Assembly: GCA_004794785.1 (NCBI GenBank)
Contig: SJOL01007141.1
Location: 2,400,464 to 2,464,463 of the forward strand
Origin: Opisthorchis felineus
Taxonomy: Eukaryota > Platyhelminthes > Trematoda > Opisthorchiida > Opisthorchiidae
Direction of reading: 5' to 3'
Length of the DNA: 64,000 nucleotides
Position 1 is the first letter of the stretch, and each line of letters starts with the position of its first letter. The notes beneath the pieces are model-generated. The model ran no database searches. It saw only the letters and a program-made list of their open reading frames with translations, and was not told where the DNA came from. Below, one piece after another: positions 45,801 through 57,800 of this stretch. The position numbers and the translations under genes were made by a program.

Positions 45801-48800
45801 TATCACCGAGCACATTTAGGCCACTCACTGCGCTTCAAATAGACTTCACTGTATGTTCACTTTCACAGGTCCAATTCACCAGCCTCGTAGTTCGTTATTG
45901 GTTCGTACGCTCCTGTTGTACTGTTCATGATGCATTCCACGGTCTTCCTCCCAGTTTTTAAGTGTGGGATTTTCACTCCGCATCACAGACAATCCTTCTT
46001 GATGTTTTCACATAACTGATACCATCAACTTGGAGAACGTAATCAAAGTGAACAAACTCGTCTGATTAGGCTGTCATTACCTCACCACAGCTCAATCAGT
46101 TTGTACCTTAGGCTGATGCTCCATTTCATTGGTGGTTTGAACAAATCTTACGTGTGAGTGCTCGTCAGGCTTATCTTGGCTGAAAGTTCGTTAAATAATT
46201 AAAGTGCTTGTATCCCGACTAACCAAAAACAGGTGTTTAGGTCGATTACGCTAACTCATCTACTCTGCAGCTGCACCCTAAATGGTAGAATGTAGACCAC
46301 CCAAGTCAAGTTGCACTCGGCGCTTTCAGCTGAAAAGCCTATCTTCTACCTCTGTCGGTGGTGAAACCTCTTCCTGGGAAGCAAGCTTTTTATTTCATGG
46401 TCCCTTTAGAGTGTTATCCTTTCCGGAACTGGGACTTCGAGCAGCATTCCCACCGTTTGGGTCAATGAATCCAAGGTGATAGATATTTCTTCGTTAGTTG
46501 TGCCTTGGGACTAGACTTCGTTGTCGGTCATATCATATTATTTAACAGTACTTAAGGACTGGATGCCGACGAAGCTTCCGTTGGTGGGACACCGCTGCAT
46601 AAGTGTTCCTTATGGGGGAACTTCAGACCAACACTTCTAGGCCGAAACCGATTCCTTTTACACGGCTACTGTGGCTGTGGTACCTTCATATGTTTGATCC
46701 ATTATCGAAGTTTTTTATGGTAATGGCGATATTTTTCTAATGATGATGTAGCTCCATGGTTGACTCCAGATGGCAGGTGATTCAGTCCAAGACAAATGGC
46801 ACTGAGTATAAGACCACTTAAACAACACAACACAATCGTCTGTTTTCTCGTAGTCCAGAATTATCGTTTTGTGTTTTTTGACACATCTCGTAACCGCACT
46901 GACACCGAGCAATAATCTTCTGGGCCTGAGCACTTGTATTAAGAATTTTCTAGGCTTACGAAGTGAGTAAGTTGACATTACTACACGGTTGGTGAAGTTC
47001 TTATGAGTATAATCAGACTTCAAACATAGTAGTTTCACTTGTTACCTTCGATATAGGGGCGGATAGGTGATTTCCTTCCCTCCCACACTTTGTCTCTGAG
47101 CAAAGGAAAGATAATATTATTATGGAATTCAATTTTTTGTCACAATTACTCCCTACTGAATGTCTTCAATCTCACGTAGGTTTTGCGTTTGCCACGTTTC
47201 CTCGCTCAAGTTTCCAACCTTTGAACTGCTTCTTCCGCTCCTTAAAAAGTCTTGATTACTATGTTCAACTCATGGTTATTTGAGGCGCATGTTGTGTTCA
47301 TTTGGCTCCTTACTGTGCTTGCTGCCTTGTGGTCAGTTTGACTTGTGGGTTTGTGTGTATATATCCCATCTATTACGGTTTCCGTCTGCTGATTCCGCTA
47401 AGTGATTCCTTCTGTCGTTATTTTTTTTGTGTTACACGACACTTAACGTTAGATAACCCTGACTTTCAAAGTCAAACACAATTTGTACTTGTGGTATTGG
47501 CGAGATCTGATTTTCCTGCCTGGCTCTCGGCTGTTCCCAGTGAAATCAGTTTTGGAAGGGTGTTATAGCCACAAACGTTATACTGTCTGCTACAAGTTTG
47601 CGCCGCTTGATTATTCCGACTTCACTGGTCACAGCCTTAATGAGATATCCCCAGTAGCTGTTTCCGCGAAACTGATTGAATATCATTTTGTAGAACATAT
47701 AATTCCACAAGTCGCTTCCAAAGTGCGTTTTATCATAGTCAGGTCACACTCCAAGCCTCGTAAATATTCTGCTTAACGCGGTCCAAGTTTGATTTTCTAT
47801 GCTTACGTGAAATAGTTTTTTAGATAACTCATGCGGCACTTGCGCGACTATTGTTTTTCGACTGGGGTGAGAACCGTTGGTGTGTGCAGTTGGGAATTCC
47901 ACGATTCAGCGGCACAAGAACCAACTATCTCATACCACTAAAGAACCTGTGAGCATCTTCAAAGTTGACTGCCAAGTATGCCATTATCAATGTAATAGAC
48001 CACCGTTCCGAATTCGAGAGATAAGTAATTCCAGATCGCACAAAATTTAACAGGAGCTTGTTTAAGCCTTCAGGTCATTTATTGGCTTCCGAGGCGATAC
48101 TTTGAACTAGTAGTTCACAAGAGACTGATGACATGTTCTAACAGACCCCATTTCTCCAATGTATCTAGCGTATCTTTATCTGAATTTTTTCCTGATTTTA
48201 TCGTGACGTATTGCAGAGTTCTACAATCAACTCATGCCTTACGTATCATTGACGGCTGGGCGGTAGTTGCTGTCTAGTTACCGACCTCCCCCAACCAATA
48301 GTTCAACAAACTAATTGTTTCGGAATAGTTGAACGACGTTAACCACCGATAAAGCTTCTCGGTGTGTCGTCCGTTGTGGACAACTTCAATTAAACAACCG
48401 TACGGCAACTCCGAACACGGTTTGTGCATGCCGACGCATGGACATTTGTTCGATACTTGGCTGATCTCAAGGCAAGAAGCACATTTTTACGCACAGAAAA
48501 TTACAGGACTTCAGCCGCGGATGTTATCCACAATCTGGGATTTGCTTTCCATTGACTTTTCATAGTCCTCACTAGTTTTATTAAACATATCTCAAACACT
48601 GGTTAAATAAACAAACTGCAACACAACCACCAACCCATCGCTACTCACCACTACGCTCACTAACAACGCACTGATGATGTCACCTCAATTGTCACCTCAA
48701 ATGTTGTTTGCAATCAAATTGCCCAGCTCAGCTAACAAAACAGCGACCATCTACGCTACCTGAGCTACCAACATTTTCCTCTAGGAAACAAACCGCAAGG

Positions 48801-51800
48801 TTGCATTTGAATGCAAGGTCCCCGAACCAATGAAAAACAATTACTGGATCACGGGCATTTTTTCAGTGATAGGCCACTCCCTACGGAGAGTGCCTTAATC
48901 TTCCTTCCCCCGCAGTAACCTACACTTGGGCTTAAGATCGCTTTCTCCTATGTGCTGTCTTATTTTCTGGGTCTTTTGTGTACCCCTTCCAACGACGGAT
49001 CGTCTTTTGTCATTTCAGCGTTTATCCTTGAGACAAGAATGCTCGTACCCGAACTGTTTCTCGAAATTCCCCGCATTTCCTTACAAATTTTGTCGAGGTT
49101 CGTATTCTCAATGTCAAAGGACGCTTTTCTTGTTGATGCACTAGCTTTCCTCTGAGCTGTTTCTCGCCCATATGGGTTACTCATTCGATGCGATGAGGAC
49201 AGGATACCGACGAGATTCGTCAAATGGAAACCAAAATATTCGACACAAACTCTGGTTGAATAGAACAACAAGAGCATAAACATTGGACTGCAAGTATTTC
49301 ACCTAATTATTTCATCCTAAAACGAGAAGTTGCCGTGTCTTGCCCTGAACTAAACGCAAGGTAGAGTCCAAAAGCCGTAGGCATGTTGAGGTTGGGATTA
49401 TGATTCATGGAACTAAGTGATTAAGGTATCTAGAAGTACAAAATGTCCTAATGTGAATGGGATCGAGGTGTTTAGTTTATTCTTCTAAACAGCTTTCTCT
49501 GCAAAGAGGTTATTTTCTATACAACCCTTGAAGACTGTCTCCAGAGAGTCAAAAAGCCCTTTTTATCTTGGTATCTTCTCGACGGAAATATGTGTGTGGC
49601 CGATGAGTGCGGTAACCACAGACTGGGTTCAACTTATCCACGTTACTAAATGGAATAGCTGGAGTTAAACTTTATTTAAGGAATTTCCGTCGCATCACCT
49701 ACCCTTACGGGCTAACAGTCTGTGACCAGCACACCCTTGATACAATTAGGCCCGTTTCGTAACTTATCTTTGCCTGGTGAAACTTTTGTGTCATAACCTA
49801 AACGTTACCCATCCATAAATTCACCTGTCGCTTTCCAAATTTCTGAAAATGTATTTGTCTTTTAGTGGTTCCTCGGAACATTCTTTTCGAAAATGAGGTT
49901 TGCTCGGACTTCTTCCTTCTGGATACTGATAAGCTGTCTTAGAATATCATTCGACACAATTTGCAGTGCCTCAGTCACTAACCTTCTGAGTGGCAGAACG
50001 TTGGTAGAGCGTGGTGAGATTTAGCCAATTCTTGGATACCTACTAATAGACACTGGACAGTATCTACACTTTATGCCACTTTGGGGATTCATAATCACCT
50101 GTCATTTAGTTTCCTGCCCGTTCAGTTGGACTGCTGATGGAGATATTGTCCGTTTGAAGAGTTTTCCTGTAGGCCGTCTCCGCTCAGCTTATAAATAGTA
50201 ACTTTATGCCTCCCTGTGGATCGTTTCTACAGCCAAATTTACAACCGTTTTCCCGACTAGATTGACCGAGAAGCTTCACACCTCTGTCGCTTGGCTCATC
50301 CCAATGTGGTCCGGTTTTTTGGGGTTTGTGAACTAGGCCTACATGATTCACCCGCTCTGGTCATGGAGTTCGCTCATGGCGGGCCACTCAATCGGGTTCT
50401 TGCTACTCACCCTATCCTTGGTCCTTCAACGCTTCTTAACTGGGCCATTCAGGTAGCCACTGGAATGGCTTATTTACACTCGGATGCTCATTTGGTGCAT
50501 CGGGACCTGAAGTCATCGAACAGTAAGTCGATAAAACTCGCGTTTTCTAATTGCTATTTATGGGTTTTTGTTGCGTTGTCCACAGCAGTACCTCCCAGGA
50601 GTGAGGAGGGGAGACTCATTCCTTGGGGGAAGCAGCCTAATCAACCGCATTTGCTTCGTTTCTTATGGCGTTTAATCTTTTTTGAACATTTTCCACGTTT
50701 GGATGCATGTCTCAGGATAAATTTACTGTAATTTCGAACCGTAAAAGTGTGATCCATTGCGATACTCAGTGCAATAACCAATTCGCCTTCGTCGACATCC
50801 TGTTCGCTGTTCTCGTTTTTGATATTTAGACGAAATTTAAATAGCAATGCAACAGCGTGCATATGATTAGATTGAGAACCAATGACTGTTTCCTCTCCAA
50901 ACGTTAGGCCTATCACTAGCCCCAGTTTCCACCTCAGCAGAGCCGCCGAGTTTGATTGGTTTATCGAAGCCACGCTAAAGAGAACATGTGTAAATTGTCG
51001 CGCCAGACATTTTTTCCAACCGTCTTGGATCCGTACAATAGTGTCCCACGGGTTAACCTGGTGAAGAATGTGTGCAGAGTGGTAGTTCTCACGCTTCCGC
51101 TAAACAAGAAGCATGTGACAGAAGGCATCTCCGGTAGTGCTTTTTTAGGAAATGAGTGGTTGCATCCATGCAAGAACATATATGTACAGATAGAAACATC
51201 TGCTTAATGTCGATGAATAGACGGATGTGCAATACACTTGTCCAGTATCATTTTGTTATTGAGGTGACGAAGCCATTTCTCGGATAATTCCTTGACCACC
51301 CTTGCTTTCTTGTTGGCCTCATTTTATATGATCAGTTTGGCCATATTCTCACCACTAAAGCACCTTTTTCTCGTATTTACGTATGATCTGGGATGGTAAC
51401 CATTCGCCGAAGTTACCACAACATAGTGATGTACTAATTCGGCCATTTTGTATCTATGTATGTATCTGCTGATTTGCACCTTTCAGAAATGTCTGGAGTG
51501 TGATCAAGTCAGCTCAGAACTGCTGTGATAAGAACTTCTGCGGATTCGTCGCTAAGGCGTCTTGAAGGACCGCTACGCGCGTTGAAATTTTTATGGCCAC
51601 CCATTGCGGGTTTGAAAACGAAAGTTGCCTCGAAATATCCCCCGTTATCAGTAATGTTTTGTCATGCTTACACAAACCAGGCATAAGTGACTTCTTTGTG
51701 CTCATTTCGTTTAAACGTGGCTTCATATCTGCTTCTAGCAACTCCTTCGTTCAAGCTCCGTCTAATGAAAGTTGCTTGAATTGATTAGGGAATGAATTTG

Positions 51801-54800
51801 CGTCTTTCTAATACCAACCTAACACATCATGATGCCCGACGCTTTTTCCCTTCAGTTTAGTTCGGTCACCATCACCTTTTTCTCAAGCAACGAAAATTTG
51901 CCTTTCTGGGTGATGTTGTTGAGTTGCTTGCTGATTGGCCTCAGTCGGTTTTGTCCTGGTAACATTTAATCACTTTAATCCTCACTGGCCTACCAAGTGT
52001 TTTAGCGACACCTGGGTCAGTAATTTATCCTGTCTTGGAAGCATGCCGCGACTACTCAACCCCCTTCCCCCCAAATAGCACACCGCATGCGCTAGCGGCT
52101 TCCACAGCAACGGCAATACATGTTGTCACGATCTACTGTTAGCTTTTCCATGACATACACACTACGGCTATTCGGTTTTATCTCCTTTGAGTGAATATGT
52201 GCGCTAACATTGTATCTTCTCAGGTTCTTTGAATCTGTTAACAATAGGATAAGTTATTTCTTACTCAGTCGTTTATTCTGCCTCAGCAACCGTACCTATC
52301 TCACTAACTGAGACGTCCGGGCCAAGGACTTGTAGAGATTTCGAAACTGTTGGCTTGCGGCTCAGAAGTCATATCTCTAAGTCCTATCTGATTACCGTAA
52401 TGCTAGTGAAATCAGCGTTCTTCACAGGGATTCGTTCGCTGGCCAATGAGTCCCAGATCGTTCACTCCCAGGGGATATTCGTTTCTGAGCAATGCGTTTG
52501 GGAATTGGAGAATCTGTGCTGTGAGGGAAGAGATTCTCTTCCGGGAACCCGCTTTCAGCAGAGCCTATTTTTCTAGCCACAAATTTGGCTGATGAGTGTA
52601 CCGAAGCAGACGAGTGGACAACCGGTTTTTCCCAAACTTATGTCCAGTTTGTTCAGGTTTGTGAAGTACGCCACACTTCTTTTTGGATAGCTAGAAGGCT
52701 TGTCTAACTTCAACCGGATGATGCGCAGGTGTTGGTGCTGATGTTGCTGATGTCGATGTTGCTACGGCAACCGTCACACCATTGTTTGTGCGCCCGTTGG
52801 CACATACACTAAATTGTATTACAAGCAAGTGGTATTAGACCCATGTTTGTTCTGGCAACTATCATAGTGACAAGCTAGAAAGACTGATTTCTGATCTCTG
52901 TCATATGCGGTGAGTATTCACAATGTGGTAAATTGTCCCTCGCCCCCTCCGAAAAGCACCCTTGGGATATACCTCGTATGGTGGATGCCCTTCGATAATC
53001 ATATCGCCTTCATGCACCAAAACAATGATACTTAGATTGCATTTGGTTTTATGCAGTGGAAATTTTTCTCCGTATGGGACAGAAATGCCAGGCATTCAAT
53101 GACTTTGCATAGCTCTGAATGAGCTCTACGAATGCAACATGGTAAACCTGTGCAGCGGTTGTCAGCAGGGACGTTGTGAGCATGTCATTATTACGTCACG
53201 TAACTAACTTAAAATAAGGACCACCGAAACAGATAATTTGCAACGAACGTTGGTATGGGAAAGTTAAAATATGTCAGTTTTGCATCTATGGCTACATCTT
53301 ATGTCCCACCTTAATCTCTTGCGGTTCCAACACGTTCTTAAGAACAATGGTGTGCACCTATTCCGGCCTAAACTGTTTGCCAAATCTGGTCTTGCCCGGA
53401 AAAATTTTTTTGTATGGTGATAAAATACATCCACAGTGCTTCTGATGTCGGTTGTTCAACGTGACAATCTTCTGGTAAATGTGGACCAGAGGCATTCGTC
53501 TCATTTCACTTCATTTCTCTTAGAGAGCGAGTTAACCATCTGAGGTCCCGTAAATACTTCGTCTTAGGTTCTAAGAAGGGCTGCAACCAAAATCATTTCC
53601 TGGACGCGAGTGTTTCTTCCTCGAGAGGCCTTATGGAGCCAGTCTGTTGGGACGGCTCAAACTTCCCCATTTGGGTCATATGACTCTCAACTGGCGGTTG
53701 CTTAAAGGAAAACATCCGTCTGACCAAGCCGCGTATCAATGGTTAAGGTGCATTATTGTAAATAAAAGCGTCTGTGCATCGTTAACTTTCCACTTTCAGG
53801 CTCAAAATAGAATGGCACTTTCATAGTGTGGTAATTTTTTTGAAATCATGTATTTTCTAGTCAGTGGTAACTGGAGGTATTTCATCTGACCTCAGCGTTC
53901 AACTACCTAATTGTTCGCAACTCCTTGGTAGTCATTCGGGAAAAAGTACGTTAATGGATATGTGGGCATTTGACCTATTTAGAACAGAAGGAACAAGCTA
54001 CACGTCCATCTTCCCGTCACTTTATGTTTCGCAGTACTTCTACCTTGCAGAGAATATCACCGTCCTTTATTAACTTTTAACATTTTGGGTCGTTCATCGT
54101 TTTATTGGGTTAACCGTGAAGAAGATCCATGGTACACATAATGCGAATGAAAAAGACGGAGACCGGATTCTAACTCGTGATCTCTGGATTGCATCGAATT
54201 TCTGTCAAATCGCTTGCATATTGATACAAAACATACTCATCTGCTTACCCGACGCTGCAATAGTATCTGATGGGCTATGGGGCAAAAATCTGTCTTGCCT
54301 GTTCGTAGATGGATTGTTGCTCACCGAAAACAGTGGTCGTGTACCGAGATTCCTCGGGGAATCAAATTATTTACGCTTCCTTGCCCCAACGCTAAGTCCA
54401 GACTGAGGTTTAACCAACACAGCTCGTGTGGTGGTCGATCAACCTGCATATCTTGAATGCTACAGCTGTCGTATCATTGCGCCGACAATCCAGTGAGGCA
54501 TATTGTCAGTTAAATTATTCTTTGAAGTGACGTTTTTTCTGAACATCTTTTTCTTAGATTGTCTTACTAATGTTTGATCTCTTCTGGTCTGTCCCGTAAC
54601 ATAAAATATGACTGACCTGATTAGCTTGAAAAACGCAATCCACCAGGGCGTCCGGTATTTCTACTCATTATTCTGTGTTGTATCTGCTTGTATGTTCTAA
54701 TCATGATTCGTCGGTGTACCTTTCATGACAACGATTGATACCATCGACTTACGAGGTAATCCGTTTTTTTTCTGTCAAGCAAGCAGTGTCAGACCCTTGA

Positions 54801-57800
54801 ATTTAAGGATCTCGGATTGTGTCGCGCAATGCTATTTCTACTTTACTTATTGGGTGGTGACTTCTAGGAGCATTAGCGTTTCCTCAGAATGATATTCTTC
54901 AGGTTTACATTAATCCACTAGTTATCGACCTCATCTGTTCTATGTCCAGGCGAAATGGGAAATTGACCTATCCTTGGAAGGTTCTATTTTAGCGGCTGCA
55001 GTGCTGGGAAGGATAAGCGACCTTTCATCGAGCGTATCATACATTTCAAGTGTGTGGAAAGTCATTCTGTGAGGAAGTTCTTGGCCTGACCGAAAAGAAA
55101 ATGGCGTGAAATTATGAAACTTACAGGCTATTCCACATATTCACCTCGTTCAACGCACTTGGTACATCTTGTTTGTAACCTCTGTAACTCTCCGATGTGT
55201 AGTTTTTCAAAATACTGCCCTGCTGGTGCACTCAGCTCTGCATCAAGATCGTTGAGTACGGCGGATGGTGTATGCAGTCAAAGGCCAACTTCGTCAAACC
55301 GTCCAAAGTTTCGTGAGCTTTGAGAGGAGGTGCCTTGTATTCAATTAAGCAACCCCCCTCCCGCAATCCCTTCTGTTTTTTCTTTCATCGCCTTAAACAA
55401 CATTATGTATTATCGCTTCGACCCCCCTGAAGGTTGTCATTGCAACACCTTGATCCGAAAACACTGCGGCCATGACCATTGCTGCTGAATTCTTATTCTT
55501 TACTTTCTTTGATCTTGGAGAACCAGAGGGCCATCCTCGCATTAACTGTTGCTTAATCTCAGGGTCACTGTATTGCAACTACTTTTCATCACCAATAACT
55601 ACTCGTCCCAGAAAATTAAAACCATGTCCGTGGAGTTACTGCAAAATCGACTCGGAAATGTTCACTCGACGTCGCTCTTCTTTAATATTCAAGCTTTTAG
55701 GAATCCAATTGACCGACATCTATTTTGCATCCAGCTATTCATGGGTTATGAACCCGACAAGCCTTAGATGTCTAAAGTTTCCCTCCAATATTTTCCAATC
55801 ATGTTCTCGATAATCTACCAAAATCGTGTCGTGTATTTGGACGACCGTTTCCGGAACCCCGAAGGTTCTACATTTTTCTGGAGGACTCTCCGCTAAAATT
55901 TTGCACATCACTCTTCACCAGTTGAGTTTGATTCAGCACTTGCCACTTGCTGTTCGCGTGATGCATCGCCTCTCTCATTTGTCGGTGCATTCATGACTAT
56001 TCGGAGTTCCACATATTTTGTTGGCATGGGTTAATCTTCCGCCTAAAACAATGGAAACAGTTGGTACGGTGTTTGAGGTATCGCAGTACATTTTCTTGAA
56101 GGACTACTACCCATAGGACTACCGAAAACCCTGTGACAGCTCACCACCAGTCTCAGCCATCTTCGGGCTCATCAGGTAGCTACAGTCCCCGGATTTCCAT
56201 CAACTTCATGTGTTTACCCAATTTGAAGGGATTTTTCGGGGTACACTCGTTTGCAAGCTAATTTCGTTTCAACTGAATACATCAATTAATCCTAACTGAA
56301 TCCTGGTTGAAACTATCGTTTGCACTCTTCTTCAATTGACTGTGCTTCAAAATGACTATTTCATGTTTCAGTTGGTACGATATTCGCGGCATATTTTCCT
56401 GAAGGAAGATAACACACTACCCATATTATCGCTGACAACCCTTCGATTGCTCCAGACCGTTTCTGCCCTTCTTCGGGGTCATGAGGTAGGGGAATTGCGT
56501 GCAATGTTTGTTTCGGGTAGAACATAGGATGGGAACTCGGGGACTACGTTCTACCTGATGAGCTCTGTGAAGGACGAAACCGGTCGTGCTCCCAAGTAGT
56601 CCTCAACAACCTTGTGAATGGTGTTCCATCATGAAGAAACAAATTTTTCGTTCTATTATAGCTGTAACACCCTTTCGGTGCATAGCTGCCATGCCACGCG
56701 AAGGAAGCACGAGGGCTAAGATACTGCCAGGTTGCCCAAGCCTAGACAGGGGAAGTCGAGAGTCAGAAGTCGGGTTCGAACCACGGACCTTCCGGTCAGT
56801 AAATTCCCGCCCTAACCACTGAGCCATCTCACCCCCTCCCGCAGAACATCCTAGGGTTCTTGACTCCCCCCAACGCTTTCATTACTTCGATGAGAAGAAC
56901 CGATGAAGTGACTTTTTTCATTCCAAAAGGAGACTAGAATTAATAATTGCATATCTCCCCACCGTCCCCCGAACACAGGTTTTCAATAGTTATTGACAAC
57001 CAAGTTTTTTTACGTTGATATCTGTGGTTTTATTGGTAGGTCAGACAGAGGGAACCGTGACGTATATCCTTGTGTAAGGAGTATTTTATCTCTCAACAAT
57101 AGCCAAGGCTGAGTCAGTTACTGAATGTTTTGCCCATCCGTTGGGATGTTTTCAAGAATATAACTTGACATGTGCCTTGGGATGACCAAAGTGATACTTG
57201 CTACAGGTAACCCTGATTTAGCATCGAGAGGATCAATTAAATTTGCTTTTGTGGTGCCCTCGTCGCCTCGGCGGGAGTCAGGTCGGATATAATTTGATTT
57301 CAGAGTATTTTGGTGGATTCCTACCCAGGGATCACTAAAGTAAACAGCAATGGCTCTTTTGTGTGTACGGGTGGTTCTCACCTGTTTGAGCAGCCGGTCT
57401 GGGTTTCTGTTACATTTGATGGGCCAGTAAATCTTGTAACTTACTCATGGTAAACTCAGTAACACAACCGGACTATTCTGACTGCGCTTACTAAAGGCAT
57501 TTTTGTGTGTACTAGTTCATCTTTTCATTTAGTAGAGGGGTGTGAAAGAGATTACGAAGCATTTGGATTTTGTTGGTTCGATCCGTCTTCCCGGATGGAG
57601 GTCTCCGTGATCCCCCCGATCCTGGTTGGGGAAATTGCAAGAAATGGCAGATAATCGATTTCGATGGCACTCGTGCTGTCGGTTTCTTTCTGATATAACG
57701 GTTGAAGATATAGGCACCTCAGAATACTTATGAGCGGCCAACATCAGGTACCTTCCCCACCTACTCCTTTAATGAAATAAGCATTGTGGTTGTACGGCAG

